This document shows, in pieces, positions 1 through 13,100 of a stretch of 64,000 nucleotides of DNA. The notes beneath the pieces are model-generated. The model worked only from the letters and a program-made list of their open reading frames with translations, was not told where the DNA came from and did no database searches. Source of the stretch: Linanthus parryae (Eukaryota > Streptophyta > Magnoliopsida > Ericales > Polemoniaceae); NCBI GenBank assembly GCA_023055425.1, contig JALGPY010000002.1, forward strand, positions 139,559,927 through 139,623,926, read 5' to 3'. How positions within the stretch are numbered: the first letter of the stretch is position 1; every line of letters starts with the position of its first letter. A program made the position numbers and the translations under genes.

Positions 1-480
1 AAAAAAATCTAACATTGAAGACTTTTAAGAAAATTTTCCAGAAAAACACAACTTAAGAAAGTAACATAATATATTTTTCTTTCATCACACAATAAGGCAT
101 AGTTTGAAATCAGGAGACAAACTCCCCCCCAGGTCGTACTTTTCCTCTGAAGATTTTCAAAGCTTTGAAACCAGTTTCAAAGCTTTGAAACAAGAATTTA
201 ATAAACACTATTCCCAATGCTTCGAGCATGTTCCCCGCACATCACAATAACAACACCCGAGATCATATCTAACTAAACGTACAATAGCAGGAAATGTACT
301 CATATTTCATCATCTAAGCATAGCATCATAATCATATCATAACAAGGTTAAAGTGGATATCTTTTTCGGCATAACTCATGTGATTTAAGCTCAATTTGGT
401 CTAAGAATACCTCCGAGAATAAATCCTTATTGGGTTATCAACCGCAACAGAAAATACCCCTACCGTGGCAAGGGATGTTG
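1..480. repeat. TE-derived sequence with paired palindromic motif
   Basis: There is no coding region here. Two copies of a palindromic motif, TTTCAAAGCTTTGAAA, lie at 155-170 and 175-190. The same kind of motif recurs in the SIRE-type copia LTRs and element at 43.7, 48.2, 49.2 and 50.9 kb, so this block is probably an eroded edge of a related retroelement. A run of Cs around 123-130 could be the complement of a polypurine tract. No boundaries or target duplication were found. Confidence 0.35.
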
Positions 481-3400
481 CTGACGCGGTGAGAAGCGAC
501 ACAAGAGGCGCATTTTTTGGGTTGTTTTTTAATTTTTGTATACTTCTCTCTAGTTTATTTATGTATGTTGCTTTGGGTAATAAAACTGGGCTTCAACTCA
601 TTCATCTACTACTTGGAGTAAAGAAGATAACTGTTTTATGAGATTGAAGATCGAAGTCGTGACGTAGCTGAAGATCGAAGAGCTTATCTTGGATTCCACC
701 CAGAGTAGTGATAGTTTGTCTCCTATTCCTCATTTCTTTACGAACTCTATTTCACTTACAATGATTTTTATTATTACTGATATGGTTCATTTGATTATGC
801 ATGGATAACACTTTCTGGATTTTCCCTGATTTGGGTGCCTTGATCTATTTACATGATGATGTTCAAACTGATTTAAGAATTCGATTAACTGTTATTGAGA
901 TCTTTTTATGTTGAAGAATATTTTGTTTAGCAATCTTGCCCTTAGGTTAACCCCGCACGCGTTAGTGATTCTTCAAAATTGACAACCCCGTGGACAAGGA
1001 GATAACATGCACATTAATAAGTTGTAGATTAGGTGTCGGGAGACCTAAAATATTGAGGAGAAACATGTGTTAATCAGCAAAGTTAGGCTAGAAGTTAGTT
1101 GGTCGCGGCGAATTTGGATTAACTAGTAATTGTCATAGCGAGGATTGAGACCGTTCACTAATTATTCATACTCTGGTTAGGTTTGAATAAGTCTCAAGTA
1201 ATTGTTAGAAACGTCGAAACAACATTCGAACAACATAAACAAGTCTAGCGCGCCCACGAGGGGCTCTAGACCTTTTCTCCACTTGATAATTCGAAACATT
1301 ATTTTTTGCTTAGTTTTGTTGTACTTATTTAATTTCTCTTAGCGATATTTAACAAACCAACAGTGCTCAAATGAATCAATATGAGATATTGATGTCATTT
1401 ATTAATCTAAGTATACTCAGAGAATCGAGATATGATAGAGAATATACAACGGTGAGTCTCCATGCCTTGTGTCTAATCAAGATACATGGACAAAAGGATT
1501 ATATGACACACTAACATTGGTAATACAGGTTCGTCATATCACTAGCATTCTTATTACTTGGGAAGCACTTATGTATTGCTAGATTCTGCGTTGCATTTGT
1601 AATTAGTGAATGTGATCTAACTATTAGTGCCAACATAATTAAGAACCTACATGGTCACATACAAGAACATAGAGAACTGTAACTAATTTCTCACTAATTG
1701 AACTAAAGAGTAAAATTAGATATTGAACTTAAGTGTAAACTAACCATAAATGTTAGGATTAAAAGAAATTTCTGATTTTCTCTTGTATCTATATACACCA
1801 TTGAAACCCATAGCTAGGGTTCATGCATTCAGCACTATTCGTATACGACACAAAGTATCTAGAGTTTTGGCAAACAAAGAGATTCGAGTAGTCACTTTCG
1901 TCCTACTCCAGCATATTTCCTGATACAAAGTCATCCTCCTTCCTCCAACAGGCTAGCATTGATGTAGTGGAAGTCCATTACAGATCGTTCGCATGTGTAC
2001 CATATAGGAGACACAATCTTCATCGTTGTGATCTTTACCAATTAGTGCGATTGAGGTGAACTTCTAATCATCATATTACGCTTATTCACTTTGAATGTGT
2101 GGTGAGCTTTAGACAAAAAATTATTATTTTATCCGTTGTCTTTCATACCAAAAACCCAACAAGATCATATGATCATATTAATGTTATGTATAGTTATGTA
2201 CATACTCCATCTATGTTATTTGTGACATTTTGATATTTAAAATTACTCATAAAATATTTGATATGAATTGTATCAGAACCAGGGAGTTCAAGAGTAAGTG
2301 AGTCGTGTGTTTAGTAACATTAATTCCTCGTGAGGACTAACTAAAGCATGGCCTAAATCATTTTTCTCTTTGCTCAGCTGTTTTGCAGATAGTTAGCAAC
2401 CACCACCTCCTTCGATGAGCTACACCACAAGATCAACATTAGTTACTGAGAAGTCTTTGCACAAGCCTATGTTTGTAATATTTTCTCTAGATTAGTGTAG
2501 TCCTCTAGTATAATTTGTAAGGAAGAACTTCATTCATTTGATATGTTTCTATGTCTAGAAAGTAGATAGTACTCGTTTTATGAGGAAATTTGAAAAATTA
2601 AGTGAGGATTTTCAGGTTTAACAAATAGCTAAATGTTACACCAATTTAGGAAGTTCTCGTGGTTATGTTTTGTACGAATTTGATGGAATTCGGAAAGATG
2701 AATTGGTGGTGCTATCCGACCCCGCACTGTTTCCATTACTATTCTCGTGCATTCAGATGTAGAAATTTCATTTACTAGTAATAGGGTTGAGAATGAGTTA
2801 TTAATGGGTTAACGTGTTATACCTACCCATTTATGACACACCCAAGAACACTCAAATGTCTAATTGCTAGAGCAGGTGTGACTCATTTATAAATAAACTC
2901 ATTTATAGACAGGTTCAAACCACCCTACCTTCATGTTTGACACCTCTACTGAATTTCAACCCAATTTAAGGTCAACACATCCTTTATATTCTGAAACTTG
3001 TTGGTCCCTGGACTTTCTAAAGCCCTCCAGGCTCCAATTTGGGCCACACCTGTATTGGCATCTAATTTACGGGCCTCAATGCCGAATGTTTAAAAGTATA
3101 TATATGTCCAACACGGACCAACGCTTGGGGCTCATATGTTTTTTAATTTAGATGTAAGGGATTTATAGTGTTAATATTAATAGTGATGAGATTTGTAGTC
3201 ATTTAGTTAATATTGATATAGTTGATATAAATTCGATATTTGTAGTATTGAGTGGGAGTAATCAATGATATTGACCAAATTACTCTCATCATCAAAGAGA
3301 ACAGAGAATACTATAACTAAAAATAAGGGCATCTTGAACTTTATACGGCATCTTGAACTTTATACCCTACCCCAAGTGCAACACTACTAATACCCGGTAG

Positions 3401-4545
3401 GCTCGTATCCTCAAGTATACATAATCCCACATTTGATTTGTTTGGTATCAGCTGAAAGTCTGAAAAATCGGCTGAAATAATTCTGGGTGAATAATTCAGT
3501 TTAACTAAAATTAAAATATGTTTGGTATGAATTGAAGTTGTAGATTGTTAATTTGATCCATTAGACATTTAAAGAACCACTTGGGGATGACCCCTCCCAT
3601 TGGGACTACAACAATTTGTTGGAGTATATCGCATGCAAAAAGACAATTGATGGGTGTTGAAGTGTTTATTTATTTTATAAAACTATGATTAACACATAAA
3701 ATAACGAACTTTAGCGGTCCAGAAGAAATTGCAACCATGTCAGATTAAAAGAAAAAACTACAATGTTGTTGATAGGGGAGGAGAGAAGGGAATATAAGAG
3801 AGGAGAGAGAGATAGAGAATATTTTAGTAGTAGTAGGGCAAAAAATGTCAAGTAAAAAAAAAAGTTGAGAATATTTGAAGATCCAAAGCCCATTATCCAA
3901 TTAATCCAACGGTCCAAAACTAAACACATGGCTCTCTATGACAGAAAATCCCCATACTTCTTTAGTATATAGAAATCAATAGTTTCTTATATGCACTCAC
4001 TTATAATATGCAGATTTTTTGTTACAATTTTCTATCGTATCAAACATAATTAAATTAAGAGGATCGATTTTAATCAGAAAACTGATTAAAACCGTGTAGG
4101 CCTTGCAATTAGTCGGTTCTAGGTAAACCCACTTCAGGCCTAACCCGAACAGATTAATTTTGAACCAGAACCAGAACCGACCCACGAAATTAAAGAACCA
4201 ATATAATGGGCATAGAATCGACGGAACAGTAACTGGCGGGTCCAAAACCATAAACCATTTCAGGCTCGTGACCAAAAACTATTGACTGAAGTAAATAACA
4301 GTACAATGGCGGGTTTGTAGCCCAACACTTCTCCACCGAGTTTCGAAGCTTGAAGAAGAAGATGATTAGAGTATTACACCACATAAATCCAAACCCAAAA
4401 AAAATTCAATTTTCCAGGTAAACATAAAAGAAAACTAACCCACCATCTCTCTCTAGAAATTGCTTGCTCTTTCTGTGGCTAGGATGTGAACATTCGTTAA
4501 CGTAACTCTGCTCGTCCGTATCTGGGAGAGAAGAAGAAGAAGAAG
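481..4545. other. Intergenic, AT-rich, no gene recognised
   Basis: Only short chance ORFs occur. The block around 540-1330, with a GC-richer stretch near 945-1270, and the block around 1350-1700 have the feel of old retroelement or LTR sequence, but no PBS, terminal repeat or domain was found. The 3.4-3.56 kb stretch carries a 'tttggtat' type sequence often seen in small MITEs, without clear ends. Just before the CACTA element the DNA becomes a purine-rich GAA/GA tract (4525-4548). Confidence 0.4.
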
Positions 4546-4548
4546 AGA

Positions 4549-7500
4549 CACTACTGAAACATACCAAAAAAACGACGACAATTCGCTGTTTATGAGGGTT
4601 TTCTCGTTGTGAAAGGCAAAAACAGCGAATTTGGCTCAGCCGCGAGGTATTTTGACGTTTATGCCATGCGGGAATAAGAACTATCGATGTTTAAACCTCT
4701 AACTGCGAGAGACACACTATTGTCGTTTATGATGTAGCAAAAACTGTGAGTGGAGTTGCAGTATATGTTAGGTTCTTACGCGACAAGACCTTCTTCACGT
4801 TGTTTTCAAAGAGACTTTTGTGGCAATAACATTTTCCGGTTTTGGTAAGATTATTTCCCTATTTGATGACACTCTTTTACGGCTAGTTGTTTTCTCTTGT
4901 CGTACTTGCACTTATTAATAACAGTAAGAATTGTACTCTTGTCGTTTTTTAGTTCAACCCAGCAACCAATCTGAATTAATCCATAACTTGCAGCCTTATT
5001 TGAGGCACAACCACATCAAATCAGTTTTTCTACAATGACCTAGACATATTTCAGACATAACAACACTAGCACGACCTTATTTCAAGCACCACGACACTTA
5101 AAAGTATGAACACATTGACTAAATACACAAATGTTACAGTTAACGGATTTCAAACTGTATAAATCCATAACGCAACCATTTAATGTACAATTTAAGTAAA
5201 TATCCCAAATTTATAATGTTAATTAATTGCTACTTAGCAATAGACCAATACGTTGTGAAAAATTATTCCTCACATTTACACTTCAAGTAGACGTACACAA
5301 AATAACTATACACTGCGACAAAAAAACTAGCTAGTTTGAAATAGCAAAATAAGAGATCTATCTCTAGCTAGCTAATTACCCATGTATCCATAAGTAAGAT
5401 GCGTCAAAACAGGTTCGAATTCACGCGCTCCGGCTTCAAATTCACGCGATGCACCGAAATTTTCTACATATAGCATAAGAAGAGGAAGTACAAATCAGGG
5501 AAATTGACACAAGTACTTATATCAAGATACAAAAATGGAATATAATGAATCCTATTATTTAACTAATCAAGATACAAAAATAGAATAGCTCATCATCCAC
5601 ATTTCGAAAAACTTGGTAATATTTACAAACCAAATCAGGAGAAAGGTTTAAAATACACACATTTAGCTACTGACTTATAAGGAAAAGTATACACCAATTT
5701 AGTTCTTTCAAACTGGAAGTTGGCTCTAGAGTCTAGACCTTAGAGAACTAGTTGTGAACAGAGCAAACTAGTTGTCTAGGGATAAAAAAACCAGTGAAAT
5801 TGCATTGCCATAAAGGAAAGAAAAGATCAGGTTTGTTAGACAAAACTTCAATTTTTGGTATAAAATCTACACTAATTTTGTAATGTCTCAAAACCCTAAC
5901 CCATCCACTTCAACATTGAATTTTTAAGGTTTGGTTCAGTGTTCAGAATGGTTGCATGCATCTGTAACTGCTTCCTTGACGCCTCTTGTGGAACAATAAC
6001 AGTTTTATTCTCACCCTGTAGTCCCTTTGGCTTCACAGATGCATGAGCCGTCCTCTCACCTCTTCCATTAATGATTCTTTAATCTACCAATTGCGACTGT
6101 TACTGAGGATCAACACTTTTAAAGCCCCTTACTTTCAGTTCTCTTTTGCCACATATCCACACACAATCGCCTTCTCTTTCGGTTCTACCCTCCACCGCTA
6201 ATATGAGGCAACTTCCCACCACTTTCAAAAAAATTTGTCAGCCAAGTTTTGTGATGAATTCCCCTGACTTTGCTCCCTCCATCACCACTGAAGCAGAGGG
6301 AGAAATAAACCAGAGAATTGAAGATATGTAGGAAATTGATCGGGTTATGAACTCTGTTTCGCCATCTGTTTCGCCTCCCACTGATAAGAAAGTGAAAAGA
6401 AAGAGAGAAAAAGGCAAAAGCACGAAGAAGAGTCAGATTTAATATGGTGGAAAGAGTAAAAGGAAGGCCAAAGTCTCTAACGCCAAATCTTGGAAAAAGG
6501 TTCAACTCCCTAAATTCAGAAAGCTAATCAAGAAACAAGGGTTTTTCTACACCTCATATAGTATCATGAGTTGATCACATGGTTCCAGTTTTTGATGCTA
6601 TTGCCTTAGCAATGCTCCCTCATGTGGAAGACACTCCTGCCTCCTCTGATGTTCTTTTGGCCCTTCCTGCTCCTGTTGGTTCTTTGGATGCCCAAGTTGG
6701 TTCTGGATCTTCTGCTGTTTTTGGTATTGATGCTCAGGCCTCCCCTCAAGTTTGCAAATATCAGTTGCTTTCTGCTATCATTCCCATCATCTTGGATTAG
6801 TCTTGGTTTAGTCATGGTTTAGTTGATGTTTCCCGTTTAGTTATCGTGCTTAGTTCTTTTATTAGCTTGCTTCAAACGTTGGTTGTCTTTTTGGGTTGGC
6901 TGAAGCATGTTCTATGTGGCTTGTTGGCTAGTCTTGGTTTAGTCTTTTTGTGTTTGTTTATGTAGTTTCCGTACAGGCTTTGTGTGGTAGGTTGTTATTT
7001 CTTCTAGACTATCCTCGCGGTTTGATGTATCTTTGCTTTATTAATATGATGAAGATGGTGATCTGCAGAAGTGGTAGACCAACAACTCGTGCAAATATTT
7101 CACGCTCTGTCATACAAAGGAAAGCACAATCTCCTAGATTCAAGATTAATGTGAGTACAGGAACACTCAGATGTTTGTCATCATCCAAACTAACAAAGGC
7201 TAGAGTGAAAAGAAACTAAATTAAGCCACTGGTATGAGATATAGAGATAGACAAACAAGAATGGATACATTTGTAACTAAATGTTTTCACATGAATTAAT
7301 GGACGCGTACACTGAGGTCTCCTTGATTGCTGAAATTGAGCAACTATTGACATAAAAAGAATCATACGAGCTAGGGCTTCTATTGACAAGAGAAGAAGGA
7401 TTGAGGAACTACTTAACAAAGACTTGAACAAAACCAAGGGTTTCAGTCACGCTTATGTGAATTAATCAATTGAACAATCGATTACCAATTTCAAGCAATT

Positions 7501-8174
7501 TCAAGATAAGAAACTAAAATCGCTAAGAAGAGAGTTACCTGAAGCTCCCAAAACCTAGACTTTGTGTCATGAAATCAACGCCACTCAGACAATCGACTAC
7601 CTGAAGCTCGAGAAACTAGAAGTCGTACTTGAGCAAACCCATAAATTTCTCTTCGCTCGCGAGACCCAGAAGCTGAAACTGATTGAACGTCTTCTTAGAT
7701 CCATCTCTCTCTTCTCTTTAGACCTAGGTTTCTTTCTCTTCACTCGTGCGGGGTATGTAAATTTTTGCCCCAAAATATGGCGGACAAATTAAACAATTTG
7801 GGCATAGTGTGACACGTGTAAAAGATAATATACGGCGAGAAATCTCGTCTGATAAGACTGTTACTAACGCGTTAATCTACTCTCGCCGTTTCTGTTGAAT
7901 ATTATTTACCGAGATAATAATATGACGCCCTTAGTAAAAAAATATGATAAAAGTATTAACGGAGATACATTTTCTCGTCGTTTTTGTTAAAACACTTGCC
8001 GCTTTTGCTAAACTATATACAGGGATACTGTTTGTCGCCGTATAAGACCATCTTAAGAGAGAATATTAATTATCGCCGTTTATGGTGTTAGTAAAGGCGA
8101 TAAACACTCTTGCCGCACAAAATTTAGTATATTTTTGCCATCTTTTTTTTTTTTTTTTTTTTTTTTCAGTAGTG
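4549..8174. mobile_element. Non-autonomous CACTA (En/Spm) DNA transposon
   Basis: The element begins CACTACTGAAA at 4549 and ends TTTCAGTAGTG at 8174, the canonical CACTA terminal inverted repeat. It is flanked on both sides by the trinucleotide AGA (4546-4548 and 8175-8177), the 3-bp target duplication expected of this superfamily. Both subterminal regions carry many short degenerate copies of a cGCCGTTT/tCGTTTatg motif: about 4580-4950 on the left, and for example near 7886, 7974 and 8076 on the right. Such motifs are typical transposase-binding repeats. At 3.6 kb it is short, and none of its small ORFs resembles TNPA, TNPD or a transposase, so it must depend on a transposase supplied in trans. 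A run of about 24 Ts (about 8143-8166) directly precedes the right terminus. Confidence 0.9.
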
Positions 8175-8177
8175 AGA

Positions 8178-8350
8178 AAGAGAGAGGGAGAGCAAAGTCT
8201 AGAAGATTAGGAGAGGGATAGGAAGAAACAAAGAGATACTAACCGATAAAAAGATTAAGAAGATTACGAGAGAGAGAGAGAATCAAGGGACACAGATAGG
8301 GCTAGAAAGAGATCGAGAAGATAAGGGGAAGAGAGAGAGAGAGAAAGAGA
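8178..8350. repeat. GA-rich low-complexity tract
   Basis: This is an imperfect GA/GGA microsatellite, with longer (GA)n runs near 8268-8281 and 8331-8345. It continues the purine-rich DNA seen on the left side of the CACTA element, so that element appears to have inserted into a purine tract. Confidence 0.7.
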
Positions 8351-8617
8351 TATAAGGAGAGAAACTAATATGTAGAGAGAGATAGCTAATTAAGAACCCA
8401 TCAAATTTTCTAAAATGAGATTTATGATCAGAGAAAATTAATGAGGAGGAGAGAGAAAGTTGATCATGTTCGAAATTTGAGGACAAAGAATGGAGGTTAA
8501 CGTTCAATTCCTAAAATTGAGGGGCAGAGCCAGAGAGCAAGGTCGTTTAGGTAAGGCTGAGAGAAATGGTAAAGTGTTGGGTTCAGGAAATTTGCAACAA
8601 CAAAAAAGGAATCATGG

Positions 8618-8790
8618 GTCATGGGTCGACCGGTGGGTATCCGGTTCAAACCCGGACCGACTCAATCGAAGCCCATCGGTTCTGGATCCATTGGGTCCGA
8701 ACCCGGATCTGGTTCCACGGTTCTGGGTCAAAATGCTTCTGGGTCGGGTCGGTTCTGGGTCCGAACCGACCCATTGACAGGCCTACAACC
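8618..8790. mobile_element. hAT-like MITE fragment
   Basis: The segment is dense in alternating GGGTC/GACCC and GGTTC/GAACC words and ends in a 'gacccattgacaggcct' sequence. Plant non-autonomous hAT elements often look like this near their termini. A matching left terminus and an 8-bp target duplication were not found, so the limits are approximate. It lies 0.6 kb upstream of the RPOT start codon. Confidence 0.4.
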
Positions 8791-9106
8791 GTGGTTCCCA
8801 TACATGCACATAGTGATAAATTGATTGCCCGTAAATAAGCTATCCCTTACACTTCTTTCACCAAGCAATGAGTTTGGATCTTTTTCCTACCCCATTTCAT
8901 TTTTTTTCCGCACCAAAGATAAATTTCATTAGACTGAAGCTGCAAGATCTATACAAAGCAATTTTTTTAGATGAATTAGAGGAACTTCTACCCATCTCCA
9001 ATTTATATCCTCCTCTGTACGTTTTGTAACTAACCAATTAGCAACTCTATTAGCCTTCCTATTAACCTAGAAAAAAATCATTTTAGCAACTTTGCCTCCG
9101 ATGTGT

Positions 9107-9112
9107 TGGGCT
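9107..9112 (+). promoter_or_regulatory. Site II-like element (TGGGCT) upstream of RPOT
   Basis: TGGGCT lies about 290 bp upstream of the ATG. TGGGCC/T site II elements are frequent in promoters of plant genes for mitochondrial and organelle-biogenesis proteins, where they bind TCP factors. A six-base word can occur by chance. The transcription start is unknown and I see no convincing TATA box, which would fit a housekeeping promoter. Confidence 0.3.
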
Positions 9113-9220
9113 AGTCCTCTGTGAAGATCCGAAAACCCATCGGGTCGCTAACTTCTGGCAACTATTCGTGCAACGTGTGATCACACACTGAGAGAAGAGA
9201 CTTAGGTTTAAGGAGGGTTT

Positions 9221-9283
9221 ATGGCGGCTACCCACGACGCAGGCTACTGCTCCCCTCTTTTCTCGCCGTCTCCCTCACTTTGA
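9221..9283 (+). CDS. Short upstream ORF in the RPOT 5' leader
   Basis: An ATG at 9221 opens a 20-codon frame that stops at TGA 9281-9283, 117 bp before the RPOT start. It encodes a small peptide beginning MAATHDAG. If transcription starts upstream of 9221, this uORF would be met first by scanning ribosomes and could lower RPOT translation. The CT-rich sequence that follows (9284-9330) looks like a plant 5' leader. Whether it is transcribed or conserved cannot be told from the sequence alone. Confidence 0.3.
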   Translation: MAATHDAGYCSPLFSPSPSL

Positions 9284-9400
9284 TCTCTCTCTCTTTCACT
9301 AATTTCGCTTCACTTCTCTTACATTTTCACCCTGAGTTCTCTATTTCATTGACCCCAATTTGATCAGACCTCAATCTGCTATTGACATTGTATCCCTCCG

Positions 9401-10189
9401 ATGTGGAGAAATTTATCTAGACAGGCTTCGTTGAAGCAGCTCAGACTCACGGCTGATTCCTATTCATGTCTATCTCCTTCAACCTCGCTTCTGCATGATT
9501 CGATTCTTTACGGGAAAACCCAGCATCAGGAGCCCCTAATTCGCTCGAATTTCTCCAACCCAGTAGCGACTTCTACTAAAATCGGCGGATTTGGAAGGAA
9601 TGACCAGATGGGTATGCTTAATTCCTCATATTCCGGCAACAATTTTGGGTTTTCAAGATACTTTGGAAGTGCTGCAGAAGCCATTGTTTCAACTGAGGAA
9701 GAAGAAGACAGCGATGAAGTCCAGGAACTGATTGAGGAATTGGAAAGAGTAGTTGAAGCTGAATCTAGTGCACAGAGACGAGGAAAGCAGCAGAAATCGT
9801 TTGGTGGGATGGCTCAAGGGAAGTACACCATGCTTCGGAGGAGACAAGTGAAGATAGAAACAGAAGCATGGCATGAGGCAGCCAAGGAGTACCAAGAACT
9901 GTTGACTGACATGTGTGAGCAGAAGCTTGCGCCTAATTTGCCCTACATGAAGACTTTGTTCCTCGGTTGGTTTGAGCCTCTGAGGAATGCAATTGCAGCA
10001 GAACAGGATATGTGCAAGGATGCGAGGTACAAACCGACTTATGCACCGCAGTTCGATCAGTTGCCACCGGATATGATGGCGGTTATTACGATGCACAAAT
10101 TGATGGGCTTGTTGATGAGCGGAGGAGGAAATGGCGAAGCTAGAGTGGTTCAAGCTGCCAGTCAAATCGGTGAAGCTATTGAGCATGAG
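9401..10189 (+). CDS. RPOT1/RPOT2: RPOT exon 1: transit peptide and N-terminal domain start
   Basis: This exon encodes residues 1-263. After the presequence comes an acidic, Ser-rich linker (about residues 95-120). A conserved plant block follows, containing [14 protein letters not shown] and [12 protein letters not shown], which is characteristic of organellar RPOT N-terminal regions. The exon ends at GAG|GTGAGT. Reading through into the intron would add a short tail and stop at TAA 10226-10228. Confidence 0.95.
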
Positions 10190-13100
10190 GTGAGTGGTCT
10201 TGACATTCTCAGTTTCATGAATTGTTAAGTGTTTAGAATCTTATGCACTGCCGAACTCTATACTTCCTATCAACATCTTTCACTCTAGATATGAAGTTAT
10301 TGACATAAATTTGTGATAGATGTTTGACATTGGAATAAGTAGCATTTACTTTGAAACAATATACTGATTAGAACACAAGGGAGGAGAGGTTCAAAAAAAA
10401 AAAAAAAACACACACACACAAGGGATTCTGCCTTTGTTCGGTAAAGTGGATGTTTTAAATGAGAAAAGGCTGGGGCAAACACCCATGTTGTAGGATTATT
10501 CCATGACTCTTTCAAACGATCTACCTTCAATAGATTGAGCACATTTTTGAGCTTATATGGACTAGCAAATTGGTTTCTCTATTCCTCTGGAGATGTTTGG
10601 TTGGATTGATGTTCTAACTGTTAATAATCTCCTAATTAAAGAAATTACGTATGGGTGCACTGAGTCTTGGTTGCTTTGTGAGGGCCACTCACAGAGTCCA
10701 AAAGGGGAAAACTTAAGTTTGAAAGAGAGTGAGGGTATGGACTTTGGACGGCACTGAATCGTAGTGCTGGAGAAGTCGGTGTTGTTGATCGTGGGAAGGC
10801 CGAAACCTCTACCGGTGATTAGTTGGAGAGAGAGAGATGGGAAATCAGAGATGACTGAAGGGGTGTTTTGAGTTTCAAGAACATCTCTGTGAAGTTGGAC
10901 TTGGTGGGGGAGGTTTAGGTGGCGTCCACACGAGGAAAGGAGATAGGTGGATAGGCTATTCCTCCTTTTATCTACAACTAGTGCATGACTCGTACTCTCA
11001 GGTCATTACTCTTCACCAGTCGGCGCACAAAACATAGAGAATTCAGAGGAGGAACAACAATTTCAAGATAGCGACAACATTTCAGACATATTTGATGAAC
11101 CTTATCCGATGAATTGTGGGAAGAGTATCGATATAATACGACCAAACTAGCAAAATTGTGGTAGCATAACAACGACTTGTACACTTTTGGAAATGTAACG
11201 ACTGGTTTGTTAACAGAAAAGAACAAATAAACCAAACTATAGAAGCCAAATTTATACTGTGGAATCAATGTTCCTATGGGAGTCCTTCCCATCATAATAG
11301 CTTACAAAGTTCACAGAATATCAATGAATCGAAACACGAGAATCCACATGTAACATAGACGTCCACCGAATCAGAAGAATACTGAAGAACATTCATCAAG
11401 TTTTACCGCTTCACAGAATACTTTGCTCCTCTATACAAAATCTAAAATTAGATTCAAATTCTATTCGATTCACAATGACGCAAAAGTGGGGCAGAGTAAC
11501 TGCTGTTGTCATCTATCCCAAAAGTTTTGTTTTCCTACCTTGTTAAAGTCATATTGGTTTATAGTCCTCGACTTTCGCATAAATGAGAGTTTTTATCCCC
11601 TTCCGCTCTTTCTCCATCAGCTTCATCACTCGGATCTTGAGCCTCTGGCACTCAAAATCCTTCCAGATAAACTTCTTTACCAGCTTGGTATTTATATTCA
11701 ATAGGCCATCATTGTAACGATATAGGATTTTCAACCGTTTTCATTGTGCTCAGAGGCAAACCTTGCCACCCATAAGAAGTATTTCCTGAATCCTCAAAAT
11801 TCCAATGCTGAGTCAATAAATATCTTAGGCTGGGATGCACAAATTATCACAGTGAAAAGCAACTTAGAAATCGGCAAACTCAAATTAAAGTTCATATATA
11901 AGTACCTGGTTGTTCTTACCTCCAAGTTGGTAAATAGTTGCATCCGTGTGAACAATGTAATTTCTGTTGAGTAATCTTTTCTGTAGTTCCTAAAAGTGTT
12001 AACAAAACTGTATATATTCAGTACCCAATTAAAAATAACACCACAGAAAATTTCTGAAATTAGAAAACTCAAATATGGAGACTTGAACTATGCAGCAGAG
12101 CCAGGCCACAATATCAACATCATGTACTTTTAAAGCCAAGTTCACCATGTACTTTTGCAGAGATGAAAGGAGAATAGTCATGAACAGGAGTGAAAAGACG
12201 AAGCTCACTGAGAGACCGAGGTTTAACCTAAGCCAACTTTGAGTGTAACTCTGTGGGAAAAGTTCTCGATGGTAACACAGTGTTGGCCCGCTTACACACT
12301 TCGAACATCGCCCTAAAATCATCACCAGGAAAATTGCCAACTCCTACCAGGCTACCAGTTATCCGCACTATGTAATTTCACAAAAGTAACTATACAGATA
12401 TTAGTGTACTTGGCTGTTGAGGCACCGAATTCCTATACATGTTTGTGTTTGACTAAAATTCAAATCAAGAGAACATGAGATGAAGGACTAACAAAATCAA
12501 ACTGTTCCTTTCGATCTCGCAATGCAACACTTGATATGAAGTAACGCTTCATTATTATCATAACGTAAATTCTAAGTACTCCTATTCACAATTATAGAGA
12601 ACAACGTATGATTTAACAAAATCAATGATTTAAAACGAATGGTTTAGGAGTATAACATCAAAATAAGTAACTGAATAGAAGTGACAGAGAGTCGCAACAG
12701 TAAGTAAACCTAGTCATGGTAGAATCACCTCTAGAAAACAATGAATGAGGCCATGTATCTTTTTTGGTCTAAACACTAATTCAGGAGTAATGGATAAAGC
12801 AAGAGTTATCTCATAGTCATAGTCAGTTCTGTGTGAAACCCACATTCTAATCCCAGAGTCATGATCAATGCCCATGGAGATGTGAAACAAGAGCCCCAAA
12901 AGGAATGGAAATTAAAACACCTCATCACAAAGTGGAAATAAAGGCATGAGAGTAGCAATCAAATAAACTACAATCAGCTGACTTCCTTTTAATTTCACCG
13001 TGTAGCTCTAATACAACGCAAAAGGGAATTTCAACAGAGCAAATGGTAAAGTGGTGTACAATGGCAAGACTTACATATGAGTAGGATTAAATTCATTTTT

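Noticed and set aside
9689..10186. 165-codon minus-strand ORF over RPOT exon 1
   Set aside because: It is a shadow of the real + strand exon; no domain, and codon-level signal belongs to RPOT.
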